Origin: Opitutaceae bacterium
GTDB taxonomy: Bacteria > Verrucomicrobiota > Verrucomicrobiia > Opitutales > Opitutaceae
Length of the DNA stretch: 35,644 nucleotides
Assembly: GCA_003164715.1 (NCBI GenBank)
Contig: PLTZ01000057.1
Coordinates: 1-35,644 of the forward strand
Direction: 5' to 3'
Shown here: positions 24,301-32,022 of the stretch, one piece after another
Layout: every line of letters starts with the position of its first letter
How positions within the stretch are numbered: position 1 is the stretch's first letter
The notes under the pieces: model-generated
The model's input: the letters and a program-made list of their open reading frames with translations, nothing else
What the model was told of the DNA's origin: nothing
Databases searched by the model: none
Program-made: the position numbers and the translations under genes

Positions 24301-24999
24301 GTCGGGGGGGAGCGGCTCGCGAAGGCCCGCCGCTTCGCCGCGACGGAGCTGCGCAGCGGCGTCTTCCTGAGCCAACCCGACGGAACCTACCGATTCGAGC
24401 CCCTGCCGCGCATCGCGCAGATTTCCCCGTTGCAGGGCATGGTCGCAGGGGACTTCTGCGGCGACGGCCACACCGGCGTCTTTGCCGTGCAGAACTCCTA
24501 CGCGTCGATCATTTCGGTGGGGCGTTTTGACGGCGGCTTGGGACAGCTTCTGCGGGGCGACGGGCGCGGACACTTCACCCCGGTTCCGCCGTCCGAGAGC
24601 GGCCTTGTCGTCCCCGGGGACGCAAAGGCCCTCTCGGTGCTGGACCTCGACCAGGACGGCTGGCCCGACTTTGTCCTGTCGAGGAACAACGACAACTCGA
24701 CGGCGTTCCGCAACGGCGGGGTCGCAGGCCACAGGCCGCTCAAGATCGTGCTTCAGGGCGCCGCGGGCAATCCGACCGCCATCGGCGCCCGGATCACGGT
24801 GGTGTACGCCGACGGCTCGACCGAGACGAGCGAGGTCTATGCCGGATCGGGCTACTACAGCCAGTCGACCGCCGCTTGCTTCTTCGGCTATCCCGAGGCC
24901 AATCCTCCGGCGAGGATCCTCGTGCGCTGGCCCTCAGGCGCCTCCTCCGAGCACGCGTTTGCGAAGGGCTCAACCACCCTGACGCTCGCGGCGCCTTGA
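21391..24999 (+). CDS. Exported FG-GAP/VCBS repeat protein with ASPIC/UnbV domains, copy 2
   Basis: 1202 residues from the ATG at 21391 (MVAAESHNRLG); a TTG at 21379 is in frame but coincides with the promoter-like box. The signal segment (WAAVLALIAAGAAAAES) differs from that of copy 1. From KPLAPHSFPQGKT onward the two proteins align end to end with the same order: propeller block, ASPIC/UnbV (about 510-590, RGTVSNRYGVGATVRV), propeller block, short ASPIC/UnbV-like end. Long exact matches such as SLAPGLREVGMVTSAL and QLLRGDGRGHF show a fairly old but well-conserved duplication. Most substitutions lie in loops and the signal peptide, suggesting both are functional. Role as for copy 1: extracellular, Ca2+-binding-type propeller, partner unknown. 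A terminator-like hairpin follows. Confidence 0.88.
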   Translation: MVAAESHNRLGVWAAAGKRAWSGLAWAAVLALIAAGAAAAESEGSITEKPLAPHSFPQGKTMFVELSPEETGVRTENRYADPRMRGDLYEEFETSSVGTGVAIGDYDGDGLPDIYVVSKTEGCRLFHNLGGYKFEDVTEKAGVAAAPGVWNQGATFVDINNSGRLDIYVCRTNAPNLLYVNQGDGTFKEMAHAYGLDIVDSSVMACFCDYDRDGYLDLYIATNILNITAHPKGQRGILLHNNRNGRFTNVTDSAGILGESQSHSATWWDFDNDGWPDLYVANDYGYPDRLYHNNRDGTFTDVLDRVMPHVSFSSMGADLGDVNNDGYIDFLVADMSATTHMRDQHSIADARGRTQEEPGTEPKYHRNALLLNTGTGSFQEGACLAGMASTDWTWSPRLEDLDNDGRLDLFVTNGFPRDPGADTLIRMERAESPAERIRIMYESPPQMEKHIALRNMGDLRFEDVSTQWGLDKRGISFGTAMGDLSGDGNLDIVYTNYHAGVTIMRNDCATGHVVNVDLRGTVSNRYGVGATVRVESALGVQVRPLVLARGYMSTSEPMVHFGLGADTVIRRMVVTWPSGHVQTFENMKVDRRYTITEPPTPIPLSGDAPRPPRQFEEVPRSAGLSLMSHEEPVDEFISQRLIPLRQNPHGPGLAVGDVFRNGRDDVILGGTTHDSLRILHAGASGQYLAADSSAVPTGSTVDDGPVLLFDSAGAGRQDLLVTKGGNSLPAGSQEYQPRLFLNDGHGGFRAAPDDALPQLPLSAGAVAAADFDHSGRLGLFIGGRVTPGRYPLAPQSALLANRGGRFEDVTDSLAPGLREVGMVTSALWTDVDGDGWPDLLLALDWGGVKYFHNNQGKGFEDWSEKAGFAAAGTGWWTSIAAADFNGDGRMDYVVGNVGLNTIYTADPAHPALLFYGDFRDGGPKQLVEGYYEGNTLYPRRSRRDLGAAIPSVLKRFPTFDSYARATLGDIVGGERLAKARRFAATELRSGVFLSQPDGTYRFEPLPRIAQISPLQGMVAGDFCGDGHTGVFAVQNSYASIISVGRFDGGLGQLLRGDGRGHFTPVPPSESGLVVPGDAKALSVLDLDQDGWPDFVLSRNNDNSTAFRNGGVAGHRPLKIVLQGAAGNPTAIGARITVVYADGSTETSEVYAGSGYYSQSTAACFFGYPEANPPARILVRWPSGASSEHAFAKGSTTLTLAAP

Positions 25000-25013
25000 T
25001 CCGCCGGTTTTTT
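24989..25013 (+). terminator. Rho-independent terminator after the FG-GAP pair
   Basis: CGGCG (24989-24993) pairs with CGCCG (25002-25006) across an 8-base loop, followed by G and six T (25008-25013). It overlaps the stop of copy 2 and touches the stop codon of the convergent hydrolase gene. The stem is short but the T run is the best in the window. Confidence 0.6.
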
Positions 25014-27400
25014 CACGGACCCCGGTCCAGCGGGAAGAAACGCTTGAGCGCCTCCCCCGTGTCGAGGCCCGTCATCCAGTAGTGGCTCGGGGCGGGCTGG
25101 ACGGCGCCGCTGAACGCCCAAAGGACATTCACGGGCAGGGCCACGCGGTAGGTGCGCTCGTTCAGGATCCGGGCCGCGTCAAAACCGGGCAGGAGGAGCC
25201 CGGAGTCCTTGGCCGCCACCGCCCGGGCGATCTTAAGGAGTTCCGTCCCCGGCACCTCGAACATGCCGACCGGCAGATTGGCGTAGAAGGGGACAATGTC
25301 GCAGATCCGGGTGACACCGGGGGTCACCGCAACGCTGGAGGCAGCTCCGCCGTCTCCGACCAGCGCATAGTCGGCCACGGCCGCCTTGCGGACCGCCTCG
25401 CCGACGGCGCCCGAGATGTCCCGGGCCCCCCTGAGCCCCGCCGGCACGAGCGGCGAGGCCTCGCGGCCGGCAACCCAGCGCCACCGGGAATCGAAGCTGC
25501 GTGCCGCCAGGAGGGCCTCCTCCTTCGCGCTCATGACGACCAGGTCGGCGCCAGAGGCGTTGCCCCGGCGGAGGTCTCCCCCGCCCATGATGGCCGGGAT
25601 GGCCGAGCCCGCGGCGTAGGCCTTTGGGTCTCCGGACGCCACCCAGAACACGAGGCGCTGCGGCGAAAGCGGGTTGTAATGCACGAGCCCCAGCACGAGC
25701 GGACCCCCGACCTGGAAGCTCTCGCCGTCGCTGCACGTGGCCACCGAGCCGTCAAAATGGACCGGAAGCGAGTCGGCGAGCCGCGCCACGAGCGCGTTCT
25801 GCTCGGCCGTTCCGATGAGGACCAAGTGGCAGCGCGCAAGGTCGCCGTCTGTCAAGTCGACGTCCGCCCTGATGTTGAGCGAGCCGTAGAGGTTCTGGCT
25901 GTGGGGGACCTTGTCGACGCCCGCCTCGCCGCTGTCGTCGGTCCAACCGGGGTTGGGGCTCTTGGCCGCCGCCTCGGCGGCCGAGCGCATGGCCGCGCGC
26001 TCGGCGTCCGTCCCCCGCGTGCCGTAGACGATCAGGAGGGGGTCGCCCTCGTAGAGAAGGAGGGCGCTGCCCGGCGTATGGAGCCGGAACGGAAGCGCCT
26101 GCGGCTTCGCCTCGAAGCCCCAGCCCCCGTCGCCTAGGCTGAGGACGGCGGTCTCGGGCAGGGGCGCGGGAAGCGTGACGGGGACCGCGCCGTTCACGGA
26201 CACCTGGAGCGGCAGCGAGCGGTCGAAGGGGGACTCGGCGAGCCGCAGGCGCAGGCGGGCGATGTTCTTGAGTTCGGCGAACAGCAGGTTGGGGCTGCCC
26301 GCCGCCAGCACGAAGCGGGCGGCCTCGGGCGCCGCACCCCACTCCGCTATCTCCGCCCACCAGCCGCGGACCGCGCCGCCGTCGAGCGCGGTGTAGTCGA
26401 TACGGCGCACGGCGCGCGAGTCGGGCCTCACCTGGAACCTTTCCCAGGCCATGCCACGGGCGTTGCCCTCCTTGTAGTTCCACACGGCGTGGCCGAAGCC
26501 GTCCGTCTCGTCAAAGACCACCTGGCCGCCGATGTCCCGGAGGCGGGACAGCGGCCCCACCTCGTGCAGCACCGACACGGTCGGGTCGTCGGCGCTGTGC
26601 GTCGCATAGATCGGCAGGGTCACGAGGTTGCCCATCGGGACATAGCTCGCATAGCCGCAGGTCGGGCGGCCCGAGCACCAGCGCTGCGGGTAGCGTGACC
26701 CCAACCGGTAGGTGCCGCCGCCGCCCATGCTTCCCCCGTTGAGGCTTACGCGGTCGGGGTCGATGGACCAGTGGGCCATCGCGTAGTCCACCACATGGAG
26801 GACGTCGGCCTCGGAGAGGGCAAAGTAGCCGCCTCCGCGCGAGCGCCCGAGGACGGAGATCTCAAAGTGCCCCGGGTGCGGCACCATCCCCGTCGAATGC
26901 TCGATGTGGTTGCCGCTGTAGCCGTGCATGTAGACCGCAAGGGGGGCCGGGTGCGCAGGGTCGTAATCGGTGGGGATGTCGATCCTGAACGGCTGGCCCG
27001 AATCATCGACAGGCGACTCGTATGCCCATTCCTGGACGCCCCTGAGGGAGCCCAGCAGCCGGGGATCGGCCGCCACGCGGCGGACCCAGTCGTCGAGCCT
27101 GCGCGCCTTGGCCACCGCCGCTTCGCTCGCCGCGCCGCCCCGTTTCGCCGCGGTCTCGGCGTCAAGGCGAAGGTACTTGAGCCATCCGCGGTAAGCCGAC
27201 AGGTCGGCCCGCGCAAACAGGGCCTGCGTCCGGGCCCCGGCATCCGCAAGGAATCCTGCAGGGTCGCCCGCGGCCCGCGCGGCCGCCGGGGCCGCGTCGC
27301 CGGCTATCGAGGGCTGCAGCCAGAAGCACGCGCACGCCGCGGCGACGATGCGCAGAGGCCTGAAGCCTGCGCGGATCGGGTTCACGGGGGAGGGATTCAT
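25013..27400 (-). CDS. Exported alpha/beta hydrolase fused to a 5'-nucleotidase-C-like tail
   Basis: 795 residues. The ATG at 27400 overlaps the stop of the upstream gene as ATGA, which fixes the start even though the frame is open to 27493. A signal peptide (LRIVAAACACFWLQPSIAG) precedes an esterase/S9-like domain (about 130-320): VYMHGYSGNH, nucleophile S224 in NGGSMGGGG, acid in THSADDPTV, histidine H304 in GFGHAVWN. A middle region with IGTAEQNALVARLADSLP and NPLSPQRLVFWVASGDP is common behind such hydrolases. The last part (about 655-770), with ADYALVGDGGAASSVAVT and DIVPFYANLPVGMFEVPG, resembles the C-terminal domain of 5'-nucleotidases, but no metallophosphoesterase domain is present. 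Probable role: periplasmic deacylation of polysaccharide (inferred from the operon). Confidence 0.8.
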   Translation of the reverse strand: MNPSPVNPIRAGFRPLRIVAAACACFWLQPSIAGDAAPAAARAAGDPAGFLADAGARTQALFARADLSAYRGWLKYLRLDAETAAKRGGAASEAAVAKARRLDDWVRRVAADPRLLGSLRGVQEWAYESPVDDSGQPFRIDIPTDYDPAHPAPLAVYMHGYSGNHIEHSTGMVPHPGHFEISVLGRSRGGGYFALSEADVLHVVDYAMAHWSIDPDRVSLNGGSMGGGGTYRLGSRYPQRWCSGRPTCGYASYVPMGNLVTLPIYATHSADDPTVSVLHEVGPLSRLRDIGGQVVFDETDGFGHAVWNYKEGNARGMAWERFQVRPDSRAVRRIDYTALDGGAVRGWWAEIAEWGAAPEAARFVLAAGSPNLLFAELKNIARLRLRLAESPFDRSLPLQVSVNGAVPVTLPAPLPETAVLSLGDGGWGFEAKPQALPFRLHTPGSALLLYEGDPLLIVYGTRGTDAERAAMRSAAEAAAKSPNPGWTDDSGEAGVDKVPHSQNLYGSLNIRADVDLTDGDLARCHLVLIGTAEQNALVARLADSLPVHFDGSVATCSDGESFQVGGPLVLGLVHYNPLSPQRLVFWVASGDPKAYAAGSAIPAIMGGGDLRRGNASGADLVVMSAKEEALLAARSFDSRWRWVAGREASPLVPAGLRGARDISGAVGEAVRKAAVADYALVGDGGAASSVAVTPGVTRICDIVPFYANLPVGMFEVPGTELLKIARAVAAKDSGLLLPGFDAARILNERTYRVALPVNVLWAFSGAVQPAPSHYWMTGLDTGEALKRFFPLDRGP

Positions 27401-28665
27401 CGGCCGAGGATCGCCCGGTTCGCGCGGATGAGGGCGAGGCGCTGCTCGACGGCGCGCCGCGTGGTGAGGGCGTCCTCCGGGGTGTGGAGGCACCAGTCGA
27501 CGAGCTTGTCCAGGGTGGACCGGGCCACGTAGCAGCGCGTGTCCGAGCCGCCGTAGAAGATGAGGACCGTCTTCGCCTTGTCGCCAAGCTCCACCCAGCC
27601 GTTCGTGAACGTCACGTTCGACACATCGCCAAACCCCTCGCCCCCATACGGGGCGAGGAAATGGCCCCCGGGCCTTGCGATGACCCTGGAGGGGTCGTCG
27701 AGGGACGTCATGAACATGTAGAGCACGTAGCGGAGCCCCGCCGCGCAGGCCCGCACCCCGTGCGCGAGGTGGAGCCAGCCGCGCGGCGTCTTGATCGGGG
27801 CCGGGCCCTGGCCGTTCTTAACCTCCTTGATCGTGTGGTAGGCGCGAACGTCGATGATCGCCTCCGGCCCGGTGACGCCCGTCGTTATGTCGTCGCAGAG
27901 CGTCCATCCGATGCCGCCGCCGGAGCCGACGTCGATGAACCCGTCCATGGGGCGCGTGTAGAACGCGTACTTGCCCCCGACGAACTCCGCGTGGAGCACC
28001 ACGTTCCTCTGCTGGGAAGCCGGCGTCCGCAGGTTCGGCAGGCGCTCCCACGTCCTGAAGTCACGGGTGCGCACGACGCCGGCGACCGCGACGGCGCTGG
28101 AAAGGTCGCCCGGCTTCGCGTCCGGGTCCTTCGCCTCCGAGCAAAACACGCCGTAGATCCAGCCGTCCTGGTGGAACGTGACGCGCATGTCATAGACATT
28201 CGTCTCGGGTTTGATCTCGGGCAGGTCGACCGGCTCGTCCCAGAAGCGCCAGTTGTCGGTCCCGTTCGGGCTCTCGGCGATCGCGAAGAGGCTCTTGCGG
28301 TCGTAGCCCTCGAAGCGAACGACCATGTGGACCTTCCCGCGCCACATGAAGGCCCCGGGGTTGAGCGTCGCATTGACGCCCAGCCGCTCCATGAGGAAGG
28401 GGTTGGTCGCGGGGTTCAGGTCGAAGCGCCACTCGATCGGGGCGTGGCGGTACGTGATCACCGGGTGCTCGAAGCGCTCGAACACGCCGTTGTCCCAGTT
28501 GCGGTCGACGGGATTCCTGCGCGAGAGGAACTTCTCGTGCTCGCTGCGCAGCTTGCGCAGGCGGGCCGCCCACGCCTTGGGCGCGCCCGCGGGAATGCCG
28601 GAGCTCTTGCGTTTCGGGGTGGACGCGGTCTTCGGCCGCGATGAGGTCTTCTGCTTTGTCTTCAT
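27397..28665 (-). CDS. GH130 4-O-beta-D-mannosyl-D-glucose phosphorylase
   Basis: 422 residues, cytoplasmic. It converts beta-1,4-mannosyl-glucose and phosphate to alpha-mannose-1-phosphate and glucose. The sequence follows the characterised subgroup closely: WRFDLNPATNPFLMERLGVN, FEGYDRKSLFAIAESPNG, NVYDMRVTFHQDGWIYG with the catalytic acid D159, QQRNVVLHAEFVGGKYAFYT, GPAPIKTPRGWLHLAHGVR and GDVSNVTFTNGW. The ATG at 28665 overlaps the epimerase stop (ATGA) and its own stop overlaps the hydrolase start (ATGA). The upstream epimerase makes its substrate from mannobiose, so the two genes form the core of the beta-mannobiose pathway. An unusual Lys/Ser/Thr-rich N-terminal tail of about 25 residues precedes the domain. 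Confidence 0.95.
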   Translation of the reverse strand: MKTKQKTSSRPKTASTPKRKSSGIPAGAPKAWAARLRKLRSEHEKFLSRRNPVDRNWDNGVFERFEHPVITYRHAPIEWRFDLNPATNPFLMERLGVNATLNPGAFMWRGKVHMVVRFEGYDRKSLFAIAESPNGTDNWRFWDEPVDLPEIKPETNVYDMRVTFHQDGWIYGVFCSEAKDPDAKPGDLSSAVAVAGVVRTRDFRTWERLPNLRTPASQQRNVVLHAEFVGGKYAFYTRPMDGFIDVGSGGGIGWTLCDDITTGVTGPEAIIDVRAYHTIKEVKNGQGPAPIKTPRGWLHLAHGVRACAAGLRYVLYMFMTSLDDPSRVIARPGGHFLAPYGGEGFGDVSNVTFTNGWVELGDKAKTVLIFYGGSDTRCYVARSTLDKLVDWCLHTPEDALTTRRAVEQRLALIRANRAILGR

Positions 28666-29894
28666 GAGTGCGCGGCACCCCCCGTGGCACCGATCAGGAT
28701 CTCGCCCAGGCGACGGGTCGCCTCGAGGCCTGTCCTGCCATTATGGTAGGGGCATTTCCAGAAGCTCACCTTGAGCTCCCGCTCAAGAACCCGCCCGTCC
28801 CGGGTGACGCCCCGGAACCACTCGCCCCCCCGGCGATCGATGAGGCGCTTCTCAATGAAATCCCACGTCCCCAGGGCCGCGGAAAGGTAGCGCTCCTCAC
28901 GCGAGATCTGATAGGCGTTCAGGAACCCGACAACCGCCTCGGCCTGCGGCCACCACTCCTTGTTGGTGTCGGTCAGGCCGTCGGGCCCCCCTTGGTTGTA
29001 CACGCCGCCGTCGGCGTCGACCCCTTGCGCAAGCGTCACTGCGGCAATCTTGACCGCCAGGGGCCGGATGCGCCCGACGAGCTCCGGGTTCCCGAGCACT
29101 TCAGCCGCCCAGGTCAGGAGCCAGGCGGCCTCGATGTCGTGGCCGTATGAGATCAGCGGCGAGCGCAGCGTCCAGTCCTCGGCGAAGAACAGGCCCAGGT
29201 GCCCGGTCGCCGGGTTGACGATGCGGTCGAGCATGATGTTCAGGATCTCCGTGAGCGCAGAGCGCAGGGCCGGGTCCGGCCAGACCGTGAGGAGGCGCGT
29301 GTAGGCCTCCATGACGTGCAGGTGGGTGTTCTGGGACTTGGGCTCGTTCAAGTCGACCTCGCTCAGGCGCATGTCCGCGATCGGCTCCCAGGCCCGGCCG
29401 AACGCCTCGAGGTAGCCGCCGTGGCGCGCCCGCGCATGGCCCTCGATGAGCCGAAACGCGGCGACCGCGAGGTCCAAGGGCTCGCGGCGCCCCGTGGCCG
29501 CGTGGTACTCGGCGAGGGCATAGACGGCGAAGGCCTGCCCATAGACCTGCTTGCGGTCGCGCAGGACCTTGCCGTCCGCCGCGACCGACCACCAGTAGCC
29601 GCCGAACTTCGGATCGTGGAAATGGGCCTGCAGGTCGCCGAAGGCATGCTCGGCCATCTTGAGAAGCACCGGATCATGGTACCGCGCGTAGGCGGCCGAA
29701 TACGTCCACAGGATCCTGGAGGTGAGGAGCGCCCCCCTTTCCGCGCCCGGGTCGACGGCGAGGTCGTTCGTAAGCGAGCCAAAATAGCAGTTGCCTTCCC
29801 TGTTGACGACCCTGTCCATCCAGAAGGGAAGGATGTTCCCGCGAAGGTCGGCTTCAATGCGTCGAAGATAGTCGTTGAGCGGGGCTGGACTCAT
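28662..29894 (-). CDS. Cytoplasmic cellobiose/mannobiose 2-epimerase (AGE family)
   Basis: 410 residues from the ATG at 29894, the normal family length; an ATG at 29933 is an alternative, and the frame is open to 30179 but proline-rich there. It interconverts the reducing-end glucose and mannose of beta-1,4-disaccharides. Landmarks: DLRGNILPFWMD, AERGALLTSRILWTYSAAYA, QNTHLHVMEAYTRLL (His191/His193), SYGHDIEAAWLL (His252), NKEWWPQAEAVVGFLNAYQ and FWKCPYHNGR (His384). No signal peptide. It is the first gene of the operon, its stop overlapping the start of the mannosylglucose phosphorylase, so mannobiose is very likely the physiological substrate. The exported paralog at 11510-12832 shares the same motifs in the same order. 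Confidence 0.93.
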   Translation of the reverse strand: MSPAPLNDYLRRIEADLRGNILPFWMDRVVNREGNCYFGSLTNDLAVDPGAERGALLTSRILWTYSAAYARYHDPVLLKMAEHAFGDLQAHFHDPKFGGYWWSVAADGKVLRDRKQVYGQAFAVYALAEYHAATGRREPLDLAVAAFRLIEGHARARHGGYLEAFGRAWEPIADMRLSEVDLNEPKSQNTHLHVMEAYTRLLTVWPDPALRSALTEILNIMLDRIVNPATGHLGLFFAEDWTLRSPLISYGHDIEAAWLLTWAAEVLGNPELVGRIRPLAVKIAAVTLAQGVDADGGVYNQGGPDGLTDTNKEWWPQAEAVVGFLNAYQISREERYLSAALGTWDFIEKRLIDRRGGEWFRGVTRDGRVLERELKVSFWKCPYHNGRTGLEATRRLGEILIGATGGAAHS

Positions 29895-30230
29895 CGCGGG
29901 GGACGGGTTCGGGGGAGCGGACCTTGGGAACATCTTGGATGACCGGTCGGCGGTTAATTGTCTATCCTTGTCTCGGGGTTTACCGATCGTTCGCGGAGTT
30001 GGGACGCCCTTTAGACCCGGGGGATCCCCCGGCCGGCCTGGGAACCCAGGCCCAGAGATCTTCGGTCCGAGGGGCGCCACCGCCTCGGAAGCAACCCGCG
30101 CGAACGCCCCCATCCAGCTGTTCTGTTTCCATGAGGCGTGGGTTGACTGTATGTTTGTCCCTTTCAGCGTCCTTGCCATTCTTCTGCGCGCTCGCCATGA
30201 GCCGCCGTTCCGAGATCACTCTATCGCCAG
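29895..30230. other. Divergent intergenic region between the epimerase operon and the MFS gene
   Basis: 336 bases without a gene I can support. It contains two adjacent palindromes (30017-30052, listed separately), an AT-richer patch around 29950-29980, and a TTGACT at 30143-30148 that lacks a good -10 at 16-18 bases. The epimerase reading frame stays open through most of it, but the translation is low-complexity and proline-rich, so I do not extend the gene. Confidence 0.5.
30017..30052. promoter_or_regulatory. Two adjacent palindromes, possible operator
   Basis: The first palindrome is a perfect 16-mer (CCGGGGGATCCCCCGG, 30017-30032). Two bases later lies GGCCTGGG-AA-CCCAGGCC (30035-30052), an 8-bp inverted repeat around AA. 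Paired symmetric sites between divergent sugar genes suggest a repressor operator, though a strong RNA or DNA hairpin is also possible. Confidence 0.45.
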
Positions 30231-31454
30231 ATGCAACGAGTCATCGTACCCGCTCGAACCCTGCTCGCCCACCGCGACCTTACAATCGTGCTGGTATGCA
30301 ATTTGGTTCTTGGACTCGCCTTCTCCTTCGTCGGCCCGTTCTACTCGATGTTCGGCACCATCGAGGTCGGGATGTCGAATTGGACCTTCGGCGTGTTCAT
30401 GACGATCACCTCGGTCGCCGGCATCGTCCTGAGCACGGTGCTCGCGAGGTGGTCCGACACCAGGTACAGCCGCCGCTCCATACTCCTTCTGGGCTGCGGG
30501 TTCGGCGTGGCAGGCTACGCGGGCTACGCTTACGTCCGCAGCGTCCTTTGGCTGACGGTGATAGGTTCTATTGGGCTAGGCATCGCCTCGATCACGTTTT
30601 CGCAGCTGTTCGCCTACGCGAGGGAGGCCATCGAGAGGCATGGCATTCCGGACGACGAGGCGCCCCTGTACATGAACATCTACCGGTTGACCCTGTCGCT
30701 GGCCTGGACCATCGGGCCGGGGGCCGCCGCCTGGGTGATGATCCGCTATTCGTACAAGGGCACGTTTCTCGTATGCGCCGGCTTCTTCCTCCTGCTGATG
30801 ATGATCGTTTGGTTCTATGTTCCCGCAAGGCCCCCGACCGTCGACGCATCGGCAGCCCGGATCCCGCTCTTTCGCCTGCTCCGGAGACCCGACCTCCTGT
30901 GCTACTTCTGCGCATTTGTGCTGGTATTCGTCTGCATGACCATGGGGATCATGAACCTTCCCCTCATGATCCTTCAGACGCTCGGGGGGACCCAGGAGCA
31001 GGTGGGCATAACCTACAGCGTTGCTCCGTTCTTTGAGCTTCCGCTCCTCCTGCTCTTTGGGTTGGCCGCCTCCAAGGGGGGAAAACCAGGGCCGCTGATC
31101 CGCCTTGGTGTGATCATTGCCGTCGCCTATTACGCGCTCCTGTCCCAGGTGCGGGCGCCGTGGCAAATCTATCCCATCCAGATCCTAAGCGCCGCAATGA
31201 TCGCCATACTGTCCGGCATCGCCATCACATTCTTCCAGAGTTACATACCCAACCAGCCCGGCACAGCGACCAACCTCTACACGAACGCGAATCGTGTTGG
31301 ATCCACCATCGGCTACCTGTGCTACGGGTCGCTGGCCACCGGCCTGGGCCACCGGGCGGTCTTCCTTGTGTGCACGGGGGTGTGCGCCGCCGCCTTCCTT
31401 TTGCTCTGGCTCTCCCGCGAGGAGCATGAGCATCAGGCTCAAGTGGGAACCTGA
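30231..31454 (+). CDS. MFS transporter of the sugar efflux (SET) type
   Basis: 407 residues with 12 predicted membrane helices, inner membrane, from the ATG at 30231. The fold is recognised by the N-terminal helix pair with the short loop ARWSDTRYSRRS between helices 2 and 3 (MFS motif A position). A C-terminal stretch, FFQSYIPNQPGTATNLYTNA followed by NRVGSTIGYLCYG, resembles SetA/SetB, which export sugars and glycosides in proton antiport. It diverges from the epimerase-phosphorylase operon, so mannobiose, glucose or related sugars are candidate substrates; direction of transport (import or overflow export) is open. No Shine-Dalgarno is visible. Confidence 0.88.
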   Translation: MQRVIVPARTLLAHRDLTIVLVCNLVLGLAFSFVGPFYSMFGTIEVGMSNWTFGVFMTITSVAGIVLSTVLARWSDTRYSRRSILLLGCGFGVAGYAGYAYVRSVLWLTVIGSIGLGIASITFSQLFAYAREAIERHGIPDDEAPLYMNIYRLTLSLAWTIGPGAAAWVMIRYSYKGTFLVCAGFFLLLMMIVWFYVPARPPTVDASAARIPLFRLLRRPDLLCYFCAFVLVFVCMTMGIMNLPLMILQTLGGTQEQVGITYSVAPFFELPLLLLFGLAASKGGKPGPLIRLGVIIAVAYYALLSQVRAPWQIYPIQILSAAMIAILSGIAITFFQSYIPNQPGTATNLYTNANRVGSTIGYLCYGSLATGLGHRAVFLVCTGVCAAAFLLLWLSREEHEHQAQVGT

Positions 31455-31543
31455 GGCGGCCCCGCCCGCTGGGTGCTTCACGCAACCAACTCCCGTTGTT
31501 CCTCGGATCCCCGGCAGGCCAGAGGCGGCTCGAATTGTTTGTC

Positions 31544-32022
31544 CTAGTTGGTGTACGCCTCGAACAAGGCTATGCCCGAGTTGCCCTTGGCGGACGTGAT
31601 CTGTGCCGTGTATGCTCCAGGCGGTAGCGTCAGCTGCAACGCCGAATCCGCACTGGGGTTCGGCAAGGCAAATGCGCCCACCTCAAGTGCTGCCGTGGAA
31701 ATCGTGCCCGGGGTCGAGTTAGTCGTCCACCCGGTATTGGTGGCGATGACGTTGCCCTTGCTGTCGTAGACTGTGAGAACCGGATCGGGCAGCGGACTCG
31801 ACACGCTGAACGTGCTCAACACCGGTCCGTCGGCGCGGATCAGGACTGTTCGTGGTGCAGTGCCCTGAATGACGAACCCGCCGATGAAGGTCTGGACGCT
31901 GCTGACGTAACCCCGGGTGGACACGTTACCGAACACAGTGGGCGGAGGATTGGAAACGAGGATGGTGCCGCCCATGCCCGTCACGACGAAGCGTTGCAGC
32001 GTGGAGGAGTAGGCGGCGCTTA
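31544..32022. repeat. Direct repeat unit 1 (3' part of propeller gene copy 1)
   Basis: This stretch aligns without gaps to 32963-33441 (offset 1419 bases), with only scattered substitutions. It covers the C-terminal domain and the last propeller repeat. Confidence 0.8.

Noticed and set aside
29895-30179. 95-residue N-terminal extension of the cytoplasmic epimerase
   Set aside because: The extension covers the palindromes, is proline/glycine-rich and has no counterpart in known 2-epimerases.
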